The position numbers were made by a program, and so were the translations under genes. Below the pieces are notes generated by a model that was not told the DNA's origin, made no database searches, and saw nothing but the letters and a program-made list of their open reading frames with translations. A stretch of 64,000 bases of DNA from an uncultured Eubacteriales bacterium (lineage in GTDB: Bacteria; Bacillota; Clostridia; Oscillospirales; Acutalibacteraceae). Numbering within the stretch: position 1 is the first letter of the stretch; each line of letters starts with the position of its first letter. The DNA is taken from the NCBI GenBank assembly GCA_900317025.1, contig ONFG01000005.1, positions 1 to 64,000 of the forward strand, given 5' to 3'. Below are positions 9,653 through 17,748 of this stretch, one piece after another.

Positions 9653-10317
9653 ACGATGCGACCGTCGTCGATGACTATCCTGTGGCGGGCCAAGGCGGCG
9701 ACCTTCGGGTCGTGGGTGATAAGGATAACGGTGCGCCCCGTTTCGTTGAGGCGCAGAAGCGACTCGAGAACGATCTCGCCGGAGGCAGAGTCGAGGTTGC
9801 CGGTCGGCTCGTCGGCCAAGATCATCGGCGGACCCCCGGCGATGGCGCGGGCTATCGCCACTCGCTGCTGCTGCCCGCCCGAAAGCTCATACGGCTTGTG
9901 ATCCATCCGATGGGAAAGCCCGACCGTTTTGAGCGCGCGGCGCGCAAGCATGACCCGCTCCTTTTGCGGCATATTGCGGTACAAAAGCGGCAGCAGGACG
10001 TTTTCCTCGGCGGTAAGCGCGGCGATCAGATTAAAGCCTTGAAACACAAAGCCTATCTCGCGGTTCCTCACCGCCGCACGGCTGCGTTCGCTCATCGAGA
10101 CAACGTTTTTCCCCCGCAGGCGGTAGCTGCCGCTGCTCGGCACATCGAGGCAGCCGAGGATATTCATGAGCGTAGACTTGCCCGAGCCGGACGATCCGGT
10201 TATCGCGACGAGCTCGCCCTTGTCGATATCGAGCGAAACGTCCTTCAGGACGTGCAGGCTCGAAGCGCTGCCGACATAGTATTTATTAACTTTTGAGAGT
10301 GAGATCAGATGTTTCAT
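9649..10317 (-). CDS. ABC transporter ATP-binding protein, MacB/LolD type
   Basis: 222 residues from the ATG at 10317 (GAGGT upstream). Walker A GSSGSGKST, Q-loop FVFQGFNL, signature LSGGQQQRVAIARAIA, Walker B MILADEPTGNLD and the switch His (ITHD) are intact, so it is a functional ATPase. The LDSASG segment after Walker B and the short length are typical of the MacB/LolD/FtsE-like group, which works with FtsX-like permeases in lipoprotein handling, peptide export or resistance. No permease lies on either side, so its partner must be elsewhere. Confidence 0.9.
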   Translation of the reverse strand: MKHLISLSKVNKYYVGSASSLHVLKDVSLDIDKGELVAITGSSGSGKSTLMNILGCLDVPSSGSYRLRGKNVVSMSERSRAAVRNREIGFVFQGFNLIAALTAEENVLLPLLYRNMPQKERVMLARRALKTVGLSHRMDHKPYELSGGQQQRVAIARAIAGGPPMILADEPTGNLDSASGEIVLESLLRLNETGRTVILITHDPKVAALARHRIVIDDGRIV

Positions 10318-10391
10318 AGCGATACCTCGGAAAAGATGAAAGCATAACAACTAAAGTTTTCGGTCAAGCCTTTTTCAAAAGGGTTGCGGGT

Positions 10392-10432
10392 CGAGGGCGG
10401 CGCCCTCGCAGGTTTTAAGGGCAGCGCCCTTA
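10392..10432. repeat. paired GC-rich palindromes
   Basis: Two adjacent hairpins, CGAGGGCGGCGCCCTCG (10392-10408) and TAAGGGCAGCGCCCTTA (10416-10432), in the 300-nt gap between the ABC gene and the phosphohexomutase. They look like a REP-type intergenic repeat unit; no second copy was seen in this window. Confidence 0.55.
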
Positions 10433-10522
10433 ACGATATATTGATCTGAGATAAAAAGCCGCGCAAAAAGCTCCGAATAACAGCTTCCCCGCTTAAAAAC
10501 ACGGATTATTTCATTTAAACTA

Positions 10523-10551
10523 TCGACATTTGCAGAAATATAATGTATAAT
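10523..10551 (+). promoter_or_regulatory. candidate sigma-A promoter of the phosphohexomutase gene
   Basis: TCGACA (10523-10528), 17-nt spacer, TATAAT (10546-10551), giving a leader of about 65 nt before the ATG at 10622. An overlapping second TATAAT lies at 10539. Confidence 0.55.
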
Positions 10552-10621
10552 TAGAAACGGCAGTTTGATATTTCTTATCCTACCCCAAAAACAGAATAAT
10601 ATGAGCAAGGAGCAAGTGAAT

Positions 10622-12148
10622 ATGGAAGAAAAATGGAGCCGCCTTAAAAGCGGAACTGATATAAGAGGAGTTGCGACCGAGGGCGTACCGGGCGAAGACG
10701 TAAACCTCACGCTCGAAGTCTGCGAAACGATCACACAGGCGTTCGTGCTCTGGCTTTCCGACAAGCTCGGTAAAGTGCCCGAGGAGCTGACCGTTTCCGT
10801 CGGCAGGGATTCGAGGATCTCCGGTCCCGCTATCGCGGGCGTAGTATCCGGCGCTCTTTCCGGCTGCGGAGTTACGGTTCTCGACTGCGGACTTGCGTCT
10901 ACTCCGTCTATGTTCATGACGACGGTCGACCTTGAATGTGACGGCGCTGTTCAGATCACCGCAAGTCATCATCCGTTCAACCGCAACGGTCTGAAATTCT
11001 TCACGCGCGAGGGCGGACTTGAAAGCGAAAATATAACGGAGCTGCTCGAGATCTCGCAGAAGCTCTCTCAGCTTTTTGAAAAAGGAGACGCTTCCTCGCT
11101 GCCTCAGGGCAGGAAGGGCGAGATCAAGCCGACCGACTACATGACCGACTACGCCGCAAGGCTTCGAGAAGAGATCAAAAAGGGCGTGAACGCCGACGAC
11201 TACGATCACCCGCTCAAGGGCTTCAAGATCGCCGTAGACGCAGGCAACGGCGCGGGCGGCTTCTACGCCGACAAGGTGCTTGCACCGCTTGGCGCCGACA
11301 CCTCGGGCAGCCGCTACCTTGACCCCGACGGAATGTTCCCGAACCACGTTCCGAACCCGGAGAACAAGGCGGCTATGGATTCGATCTGCGAGGCAGTTCT
11401 CGAAAGCGGCTCCGACCTCGGCGTTATCTTCGACACCGACGTTGACAGAGGCGGCGCAGTGGACAGCAGCGGAAAAGAGATCAACCGCAACCGCCTTGTC
11501 GCTGTAGCTTCGGCTATCGCGCTCGAGGGCAACAACGGCGGCACGATCGTTACCGACTCCATCACCTCCGACGGCTTGAAGGAGTTCATCGAGGATACGC
11601 TCGGCGGCAAACACCACCGCTTCAAGAGAGGCTACAAGAACGTTATCAATGAAGCCATCCGTTTGAATAACGAGGGCATAAACTGTCCGCTCGCCATTGA
11701 GACGTCGGGTCATGCGGCTATGCGCGAGAACTACTTCCTCGATGACGGCGCATACCTCTGCACGAAGATCATCATCAAGGCGGCGCAGCTTCGCCGTGAG
11801 GGCAAAACGCTCGAAGACTTCATCTCGTCTCTCAAAGAGGCGAAGGAGGAGCGCGAGGTTCGCTACAAGATAACCGAGCATGACTTCCGCAGCTACGGCG
11901 AAAGCGTTATCGACAAGCTCAACGAATACGCGCTCACGCAGGAAGGCTGGAAGCTCGCTGACGACAGCAGAGAGGGCGTTCGCGTTTCGCTCGACCGTGA
12001 CCACGGCGACGGCTGGTTCCTGCTTCGCCTGAGCGTTCACGACCCGATAATGCCGCTCAACATCGAGAGCAACACCGAGGGCGGCGCCGACGTTATCATG
12101 GCTCAGATAGAAAAATTCATCAAAACGTGCGATAAGCTCGCACTGTAA
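10622..12148 (+). CDS. phosphoglucomutase/phosphomannomutase family protein
   Basis: 508 residues from the ATG at 10622, preceded by AAGGAG; two ATGs further upstream have no ribosome site. The four phosphohexomutase signatures are visible: GTDIRG near the N-terminus, the phosphoserine loop TASHHP, the metal loop DTDVDRGG, and a sugar-binding ETSGHAA loop with FLDDGAYL after it. The serine loop has His where most family members have Asn (TASHNP). It interconverts hexose 1- and 6-phosphates; glucose or mannose is likely, but specificity cannot be read from sequence. It lies ahead of proB with a 62-nt gap on the same strand. Confidence 0.88.
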   Translation: MEEKWSRLKSGTDIRGVATEGVPGEDVNLTLEVCETITQAFVLWLSDKLGKVPEELTVSVGRDSRISGPAIAGVVSGALSGCGVTVLDCGLASTPSMFMTTVDLECDGAVQITASHHPFNRNGLKFFTREGGLESENITELLEISQKLSQLFEKGDASSLPQGRKGEIKPTDYMTDYAARLREEIKKGVNADDYDHPLKGFKIAVDAGNGAGGFYADKVLAPLGADTSGSRYLDPDGMFPNHVPNPENKAAMDSICEAVLESGSDLGVIFDTDVDRGGAVDSSGKEINRNRLVAVASAIALEGNNGGTIVTDSITSDGLKEFIEDTLGGKHHRFKRGYKNVINEAIRLNNEGINCPLAIETSGHAAMRENYFLDDGAYLCTKIIIKAAQLRREGKTLEDFISSLKEAKEEREVRYKITEHDFRSYGESVIDKLNEYALTQEGWKLADDSREGVRVSLDRDHGDGWFLLRLSVHDPIMPLNIESNTEGGADVIMAQIEKFIKTCDKLAL

Positions 12149-12210
12149 CAGAATAACGCACCGGGCTTTGACTCCCGGGCGGCTTTTGGGGAAAGAAAAG
12201 AGGAAAAGAA

Positions 12211-13005
12211 ATGGACTTGGACAATGCAAAACGAATCGTTATCAAGGTCGGCACATCGACGCTGACCCACAAGGGCGGCAGGCTAAACCTGCGCCGCGTT
12301 GAAACGCTCGTCAAGGTGCTTTGCGACCTTGCAAATTCCGGCAGGGAGATAATCCTCGTGTCGTCCGGCGCTATCGGCGTAGGCGTGGGTAAGCTCGGGC
12401 TAAAGCACCGTCCGAAGGAAAACAAGGACAAGCAGGCGGTGGCGGCTGTCGGGCAGTGCGAGCTGATGTTCATTTACGATAAATTCTTCGGCGAGTACAA
12501 CCACAATATCGCTCAGATCCTTCTTACGAAATTCGCGGTCGACACCGACTACAAGAAGCAGAATGTTATCAACACGATAAACGCGTTGCTTGACATGGGG
12601 ATCATCCCGATCGTAAACGAGAACGACACCGTAGCTATCGATGAGCTTGACGGCGAGAATTTTGGCGACAACGACCGTCTTTCCGCAACCGTTGCCGAGA
12701 TCGTCAGCGCAGACCTGCTCATCCTGCTGACCGACATCGACGGTCTTTACACGACCAACCCGAGAGAAGACCCGAACGCCGTGAAGATCGACGTAGTTGA
12801 AGAGATAACCGACGAGATACGCACAATGGCGGGCGGCACAGGCTCCAGCCGAGGTACGGGCGGTATGCGCACAAAGGTCATCGCGGCGGAGATCGCCGTC
12901 GCGGCAGGCATTGATATGTGCGTTATGAACGGCGAAAACCCGAAACGCCTTTACGACCTTCTCGAAGGCAGACAGATCGGCACGGTATTCAAGGCAAAAA
13001 AGTGA
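12211..13005 (+). CDS. proB: glutamate 5-kinase
   Basis: 264 residues, the short form made of the amino-acid kinase domain only, without the C-terminal PUA domain of the E. coli enzyme. The IVIKVGTSTL start, SSGAIGVG loop, NENDTVA, DNDRLSA and LLTDIDGLYT motifs are typical. It phosphorylates glutamate to gamma-glutamyl phosphate in the first step of proline synthesis. The ATG follows AGAGGAAAAGAA. It is followed 41 nt later by proA, which uses its unstable product. Confidence 0.96.
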   Translation: MDLDNAKRIVIKVGTSTLTHKGGRLNLRRVETLVKVLCDLANSGREIILVSSGAIGVGVGKLGLKHRPKENKDKQAVAAVGQCELMFIYDKFFGEYNHNIAQILLTKFAVDTDYKKQNVINTINALLDMGIIPIVNENDTVAIDELDGENFGDNDRLSATVAEIVSADLLILLTDIDGLYTTNPREDPNAVKIDVVEEITDEIRTMAGGTGSSRGTGGMRTKVIAAEIAVAAGIDMCVMNGENPKRLYDLLEGRQIGTVFKAKK

Positions 13006-13046
13006 TATCCCATACATATTAAAACAGATCATCTGAGGTGATAAAA

Positions 13047-14288
13047 ATGTCAATGTTAGAACAGATGGGGCAAAACGCCAAGGCGGCTGCCCGCTTCCTG
13101 CTTACCGCGGGAGATCTTAAAAACAAGGCGCTGCTGGCGATCGCCGACGCGCTCATAGAGAAGACGAACGAGATCGTCAAAGCGAACGAGCTTGACCTTG
13201 CGGCTGCCCGTGAAAACGGCACGAGAGCGGCGCTTATCGACCGCCTCACGCTTACGCCCGCCCGCATCGAGGGCATGGCCGACGGCGTGCGCCAGGTAGC
13301 GGCTCTCCCCGACCCCGTAGGCAAGGTGCTCGACGGCACTGTCCGCCCGAACGGCTTGAAGATCGAAAAGGTCAAAGTGCCGCTCGGCGTTATTGCCATT
13401 ATCTACGAAGCGCGCCCGAACGTAACAAGCGACGCTGCCGCGCTCTGCCTTAAATCGGGCAACGCCGTTATTCTCAGAGGCGGCAAGGAAGCTATCAACT
13501 CCAACAAGTGCATTGCCGACATCATGCGCGAGGCTATCGCCGGCGCAGGGCTTCCGAAGGACTGCATCGCGCTCGTTGAAGACACCTCAAGGGCGTCGAG
13601 CGTCGAACTTATGCAGCTTACGAAATATGTCGACGTGCTTATCCCCAGGGGCGGCGCAGGTCTTATCAGAGCCGTAGTTGAAAATTCAAAGGTACCCGTT
13701 ATCGAGACGGGCGCCGGCAACTGCCACGTTTACGTCGACAAAAGCGCCGACATCGACATGGCGGTAAATATCATCTACAACGCAAAGACATCAAGACCGT
13801 CGGTCTGCAACGCTATCGAGACTATCCTCGTCCATAAGGACATCGCCGAGAAAGCGCTGCCCGCGATCAAGGCAAAGCTCGACGAGAAGGACGTAACGCT
13901 CCGCTGCTGCGAACGCTCGGCGGCTATCCTCAGCGGCGTAGAAGCAGCTACAGAGGACGACTGGTACACCGAGTACGGTGACTACATTCTCGCCGTAAAG
14001 ATCGTCGACACGATCGACGATGCGATCGCACACATCGCAAAGTACAGCACAGGCCACAGCGAAGCCATCGTAACGGAAAGCTACAAGGCGGCGCAGAAGT
14101 TCACCGACGAGGTAGACTCCGCAGCCGTTTACATAAACGCCTCCACACGCTTCACCGACGGCGGCGAGTTTGGTCTCGGCGCGGAGATCGGCATCGCGAC
14201 CCAGAAGCTTCACGCAAGAGGTCCGATGGGCTTAAACGAGCTGACCTCAATGAAGTTCATCATCAGAGGCGACGGACAGGTCAGATAA
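13047..14288 (+). CDS. proA: gamma-glutamyl phosphate reductase
   Basis: 413 residues from the ATG at 13047, placed 6 nt after GAGGTG; a GTG at 13038 lies inside that ribosome site and is rejected. The aldehyde dehydrogenase fold is clear, with the catalytic Cys in TSRPSVCNAIET and conserved IYEARPNVT and LKSGNAVILRGGKEA segments. It reduces gamma-glutamyl phosphate to glutamate semialdehyde with NADPH, the second step of proline synthesis. It forms an operon with proB and ends in a strong terminator. Confidence 0.97.
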   Translation: MSMLEQMGQNAKAAARFLLTAGDLKNKALLAIADALIEKTNEIVKANELDLAAARENGTRAALIDRLTLTPARIEGMADGVRQVAALPDPVGKVLDGTVRPNGLKIEKVKVPLGVIAIIYEARPNVTSDAAALCLKSGNAVILRGGKEAINSNKCIADIMREAIAGAGLPKDCIALVEDTSRASSVELMQLTKYVDVLIPRGGAGLIRAVVENSKVPVIETGAGNCHVYVDKSADIDMAVNIIYNAKTSRPSVCNAIETILVHKDIAEKALPAIKAKLDEKDVTLRCCERSAAILSGVEAATEDDWYTEYGDYILAVKIVDTIDDAIAHIAKYSTGHSEAIVTESYKAAQKFTDEVDSAAVYINASTRFTDGGEFGLGAEIGIATQKLHARGPMGLNELTSMKFIIRGDGQVR

Positions 14289-14306
14289 TAACACCGGCAT
14301 AAAAAC

Positions 14307-14348
14307 GCCCCGCACAAGGTTTGAATCAAACTTGTGCGGGGTGTTTTT
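14307..14348 (+). terminator. proBA terminator
   Basis: A long stem (14308-14322 with 14328-14341, one bulged G) of GC-rich sequence followed by TGTTTTTA, 18 nt after the proA stop. Confidence 0.9.
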
Positions 14349-14361
14349 ATACTGAAGACTG

Positions 14362-14504
14362 ATACTAAACTCAATTAAAAAGCTTTAAAAGCTTTTTATA
14401 GCGCCGCAGGCGCGTTTGAGTTTGTATGAGACGGGATGACGCGCTTTGCGCGGCATGCGCAGCACGCGCATTTCAAATTAAAGCATTTAATTTGAAACTA
14501 GTAT
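14362..14504 (+). repeat. palindromic intergenic element, copy 1
   Basis: 143 bp with imperfect terminal inverted repeats (ATACTAAACTCAA at the left, TTGAAACTAGTAT at the right). Internal hairpins in order: TAAAAAGCTTT/AAAGCTTTTTA; GCGCC/GGCGC; an AAACTCAA/TTGAGTTT pair enclosing these two; GCGC-rich hairpins; and a perfect 12-bp AT hairpin TTTCAAATTAAA/TTTAATTTGAAA at the right end. Nearly the same sequence recurs at 28583, 31643 and, inverted, 47802. It lacks 6 nt (CAGCGT) present in copy 2. It lies between convergent genes and encodes nothing. Confidence 0.92.
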
Positions 14505-14580
14505 GAAAACTTAAAAATGAATAATTCAGGAAAGCCTTTGGCTTCGATTATATAGAGCAACTCTGCTTTTATGTTTCCTT

Positions 14581-15177
14581 TCATCGGTAAACGTAATATA
14601 TCCACGCGGCCGCTGCTGCGCATACAGCAACGGCGAGCGAGATGCCGATAATGGCGACAAGGCTTGCGCTGTTCTTCGTTTTCAGGCGCTCCATCGCGTC
14701 GTCAGGCTCAGGCGCGAAAACGACCGTGTGGTTCCTGACAGGCTCGGCAACCTCTTCTCCCGGCGGGTTTGCCGTGTCGATATTTTTGAGCAGCTCCGCG
14801 CCGAACATACGCTCCGCCGCCTCCGGGTCGTCCGGAAGTACGAGCACATACTTGCGCCCTGTTTTTATGAGGTAGCCGTCTTCGCCGCTTTCGTTTATGA
14901 CGCGCTTGTTGAAGCCGACGTCAAGGCGCTCGTTCGTGAAGTAGTCGGAAAGCGCCGTCATTACGTTGCCGCCGCCCGGCGCCGAAAGTCCGCCCACGAC
15001 GATAACAAGCTCCGATTCCTCAAAGGCGCGGCGGAATTTCGCCTGCAAGTCCTGCGGCGATACGGCGGCATAGCCCGTCTTCACCGTGATGTTCGACATC
15101 GTGCGGAATTTCTTCGTAAGGCTTCGCTGAATGTAGCCAGTCTTATATGCAATGTAGTATATGATCGAACAGTCCAT
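14581..15177 (-). CDS. tail-anchored protein with a CinA/MoaB-like cytosolic domain
   Basis: 198 residues. Residues 1-130 form an alpha/beta domain: a strand (IIYYIAY), a strand-turn ELVIVVGGLSAPGGG (about 55-69) and a GYLIKTGRKYVLVLPDDPEAAERM segment (about 100-123). These resemble the molybdopterin-binding fold of CinA and MoaB proteins (GG turn, then LP followed by a polar loop). An acidic linker leads to one C-terminal transmembrane helix (about 173-195) with a very short tail. No enzymatic motif is complete, so function is unknown. It starts 13 nt after the upstream phosphatase-like gene and is co-transcribed. Its layout resembles the N-terminal half of the sortase at 21073. Confidence 0.65.
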   Translation of the reverse strand: MDCSIIYYIAYKTGYIQRSLTKKFRTMSNITVKTGYAAVSPQDLQAKFRRAFEESELVIVVGGLSAPGGGNVMTALSDYFTNERLDVGFNKRVINESGEDGYLIKTGRKYVLVLPDDPEAAERMFGAELLKNIDTANPPGEEVAEPVRNHTVVFAPEPDDAMERLKTKNSASLVAIIGISLAVAVCAAAAAWIYYVYR

Positions 15178-15190
15178 GACGTCACCCTTG

Positions 15191-16258
15191 TTACTTCACG
15201 AGCGTGACCTGCGTCACAACAGGGTTGTGGTCGCTGTAATGGAACTGAGCGTCTATCGTTTGCGTATTCTCAACGATCGTGTTGGGGGAGGTGATGAAGC
15301 CGTCAACGACGTAAACCGACGAATTTTCGTTGAAGGACTGATCCATAAGGCGCATCGTGGGAGTCGAATCGTCAGTGCAGTATTTCCAGCCGCCCGTGAG
15401 GTTCTCCGTCGAAAGGTCAACGGGCGTGAAATTCCCCGCCGCCTCCGACTCGTTCTTAGACTTGTCGACCGACGGCAGAACTGCGTTGAAGCTGCCGCCC
15501 GCGATAACGTAGTTGCCATTGGCGTATTCGAGCTGCATAAACTCGCAAAGCTCGGTATACTGCGCTTTTCTGACCGAGCCGTCGTCGTATTTTTCAAAAT
15601 TCAGGTTGATGAGGACAAGCTCCTTCGTACTGTCGCCGAGCTTCACCCTGTCAACGAGCAGGCACGGCTTGCGGCTCCATGTGCTTGCAGGCCACGCGCT
15701 GCCGTCGGTGATCGTTCTGCGCTCGGCGCTGTCCGCGCCAAAGCGGGTGAGCGTAAGGCTTCCCGACTCGATCCTTCCGACAAAGCCCGTCGGCGGTACC
15801 GGCACCCACGCGCAGATGTAGTCGTTCGCAAACGAGCTAGCCCTTCCGGGTATCTTCGACGAAAGCAGGCTAGCCTCGTCAATGCTGAACGAGCGCTTGG
15901 AGTCGACGTCGACCTCCTGGAAGAAGTTGACGTGCGCCTTCCTGTCGACGCAAAGCTTTATCATCTCGTCGAGGTGGTCACTGACAAGAGACGACGAGCC
16001 GGCGTTCATTACCGCGCCGCCGTCGGCGTAATACTCCTGTGAATCGTACTTTCCGCCAAAACCGATGTTGTAGGTCATGACCATGATCTTGTCGCCTGCG
16101 GCGACCTCGGTCGTCGGTGAGCCGAAAACCTCGACCGTCTCGACGCTGTCGGGCGAATACTCGTTGACCGTAAGATACACGATCCCTACGCCCGCTCCCA
16201 CGACCGCGATTATCGCGATCACAAGCAATGTATTGACAAAACCTTTTATAAGCTTCAT
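15191..16258 (-). CDS. membrane-anchored endonuclease/exonuclease/phosphatase-fold protein with degenerate active site
   Basis: About 355 residues from the ATG at 16258; an ATG 24 nt upstream is possible but AAGGAG falls between the two. One N-terminal membrane helix (about 5-28) anchors an outward-facing domain. Family motifs kept: MTYNIGFGG, FFQEVD with the metal Glu, VVDGF near the C-terminus and terminal SDHNPV with the catalytic His. Motifs changed: the usual N-T-H is NLNF (His lost) and the usual G-D-F-N is GGSFN (Asp replaced by Ser). Loss of both residues suggests weak or no hydrolase activity. It leads a two-gene operon with the tail-anchored protein. Confidence 0.75.
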   Translation of the reverse strand: MKLIKGFVNTLLVIAIIAVVGAGVGIVYLTVNEYSPDSVETVEVFGSPTTEVAAGDKIMVMTYNIGFGGKYDSQEYYADGGAVMNAGSSSLVSDHLDEMIKLCVDRKAHVNFFQEVDVDSKRSFSIDEASLLSSKIPGRASSFANDYICAWVPVPPTGFVGRIESGSLTLTRFGADSAERRTITDGSAWPASTWSRKPCLLVDRVKLGDSTKELVLINLNFEKYDDGSVRKAQYTELCEFMQLEYANGNYVIAGGSFNAVLPSVDKSKNESEAAGNFTPVDLSTENLTGGWKYCTDDSTPTMRLMDQSFNENSSVYVVDGFITSPNTIVENTQTIDAQFHYSDHNPVVTQVTLVK

Positions 16259-16308
16259 ATAAGGCATACGCTCCTTTGTCATTCTACCGCTTTGCGGCTT
16301 TATTTATA

Positions 16309-16338
16309 ATTATACAATAAACGAAGGATCAATTGCAA
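16309..16338 (-). promoter_or_regulatory. candidate promoter of the two-gene membrane operon
   Basis: Minus strand TTGCAA (16338-16333), 18-nt spacer, TATAAT (16314-16309), about 50 nt before the start at 16258. It lies directly beside the tandem array. Confidence 0.5.
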
Positions 16339-16357
16339 TAGCCGCAAAAGATTTTGT

Positions 16358-16653
16358 GCGCCCAAGCGGGCGCAGGCAGTACCGCTGCAGCTTTGTTTTA
16401 TATAACGACTTTAATGCCGCATACCAAAATTATTCTTCTCACAGCCAACTAAAAGGGCGCCCAAGCGACCGCAGGCAGTACCGCCCAACTTTATATGCAT
16501 CATATCTTTATTGCCGCATATTTTAATATGTTCTTCCTGTAGCCAACTAATCGGGCGGTCGAGCGACCGCAGGCAGTACCGTTGCGGCTTTGTCTTGTAT
16601 GGCAACTTTACTGCCGCATACCACATTTATTTTTCCCGCAGCCAACTAATCGG
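16358..16653. repeat. tandem array of three 99-bp structured units
   Basis: Units begin at 16358, 16457 and 16555, so the period is 98-99 bp. Each starts with a hairpin-like GC block (for example GCGGTCGAGCGACCGC at 16555), then the fixed word CGCAGGCAGTACCG, a variable AT-rich middle, TGCCGCATA, and ends in AGCCAACTAA. The middle varies while the GC hairpin, GGCAGTA and its partner TRCCGC stay, which suggests selection on structure. No open frame runs through the array. Most of the 491-nt gap between the membrane operon and the small-protein operon is this array. Confidence 0.85.
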
Positions 16654-16749
16654 GCTGTTGCGATCTTAACGTTTCGGAATGTAATAACCCCGCGCTCACC
16701 GGCATAAAATGAAAAAGCGGCAAAGCAGCCGCAAAAGGGGGTATTTAAT

Positions 16750-17049
16750 ATGAACGGCTACAACAGAGGCTACGGCAGGAACCGGCAGATGCGCGGAAGG
16801 CCTCAGCAGAATAACCGTCAGAATGCAGCCGACGAGCTTGCAAGCAAGGCAGGCGCGGCGCTCGGAGCGTCGCCCGAAGAGGTGAAAAATGCGGCGCAAA
16901 GCGGCGACCTTAAAAGCATAATGTCAAAGCTTTCGCCGCAGCAAACGGAGCAGCTCCAAAAGATACTGTCCGACGAGGCGGCGGCGAAAAAGCTGCTCGC
17001 CACACCGCAGGCGCAGGCGCTTTTAAAGAGCCTGCGGCGAAATGAATGA
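16750..17049 (+). CDS. small hypothetical protein (first of three)
   Basis: 99 residues; start ATG at 16750 after AAAGGGGG. The first 25 residues are Arg/Asn/Gly/Gln-rich and probably disordered; residues 26-99 are predicted helical (DELASKAGAALGASPEEVKN, then LSPQQTEQLQKILSDEAA). No signal peptide or membrane helix. I do not recognise the family. It overlaps the next gene by 8 nt (the downstream ATG begins at 17042, the stop here ends at 17049), so the two are translationally coupled. Confidence 0.8.
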   Translation: MNGYNRGYGRNRQMRGRPQQNNRQNAADELASKAGAALGASPEEVKNAAQSGDLKSIMSKLSPQQTEQLQKILSDEAAAKKLLATPQAQALLKSLRRNE

Positions 17050-17413
17050 CCTCTCGCAGGAGATAAGCCGGATCCTCTCCGACCCCGGGGCGATGGAGCA
17101 AATAAAAAGCCTGAGCGGGCTGTTCGGGCAGTCCGCTCCGCCCCAGGGGCAAAGCCCTCCCCCGCCGCCCGAGCCGGAGCTGCCCTCTCTTTCGGGAATG
17201 GCAGGCGCCGCCGATATGCTCCCGGCTGTGATGAAGTTCATGCCGCTTTTAAGCTCGCTTCGGGAGGACGACGACTCGATACGCCTGCTCCGCGCAGTCA
17301 AGCCGTTTCTCAGCGCCGAGCGGCAGGAGCGCCTCGAGCAGGCGATAAGGATTCTTCGCGTGATCCGCCTTGTCCCGCTTTTGAAAGATAAGGATCTATT
17401 GAATCTGTTTTAG
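17042..17413 (+). CDS. small proline-rich hypothetical protein (second of three)
   Basis: 123 residues. A helical N-terminal part (about 1-30), a Pro/Gln/Ser-rich linker with a run of prolines (about 31-50), then a helical part (about 55-123) with many Leu and Arg. The tail SAERQERLEQAIRILRVIRL is strongly amphipathic. Cytoplasmic by composition. It overlaps the first gene and is followed after 10 nt by the third. Function not recognised; the three may be subunits of one complex. Confidence 0.78.
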   Translation: MNDLSQEISRILSDPGAMEQIKSLSGLFGQSAPPQGQSPPPPPEPELPSLSGMAGAADMLPAVMKFMPLLSSLREDDDSIRLLRAVKPFLSAERQERLEQAIRILRVIRLVPLLKDKDLLNLF

Positions 17414-17423
17414 GAGGGAGATC

Positions 17424-17714
17424 ATGACCGATATGGAAAAAATGCAGGCGGAGGCGGTCAGCAGCGCACGGGCGATGTATCGCAGGCGCACGCCCTCGAC
17501 CCGGACCGTCCAAAGCCCTCCGCCGCCGGAAACAGAGCCGCCAAAAACCGAACCGCCGCCTGAGGTCACGGATGGAGCCGTCACAAAGACGGATATATTT
17601 TCCTCTCTTTTTGAAGATAAAGAAAAGACGCTCATAATCCTGCTCATCGCACTGCTGAGCGAAGACGGCGCCGACCCCGGCGTCATTATGGCGCTGCTGT
17701 ACTGCATACTGTAG
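17424..17714 (+). CDS. small proline-rich hypothetical protein (third of three)
   Basis: 96 residues; ATG at 17424 with AGGAGGGAG just upstream, the best ribosome site in the operon. The N-terminal helix and basic patch (AMYRRRTPSTRT) lead to a Pro/Glu-rich linker (about 33-50) and a hydrophobic C-terminal helix LEKTLIILLIALL-like segment (about 68-80) before a short tail ending ALLYCIL. It could sit at the membrane surface, but one buried helix is equally possible. Unknown family. Confidence 0.72.
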   Translation: MTDMEKMQAEAVSSARAMYRRRTPSTRTVQSPPPPETEPPKTEPPPEVTDGAVTKTDIFSSLFEDKEKTLIILLIALLSEDGADPGVIMALLYCIL

Positions 17715-17748
17715 TATGGCGCGGCGATATAAATTTTTCAAAAAATAT

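Noticed and set aside
10580..12229. A 549-codon open frame opposite the phosphohexomutase
   Set aside because: Antisense shadow caused by codon bias; the plus strand has the enzyme motifs and a ribosome site.
16358..16653. CRISPR array
   Set aside because: Repeat units of 99 bp with variable interiors, only three units, no cas genes.
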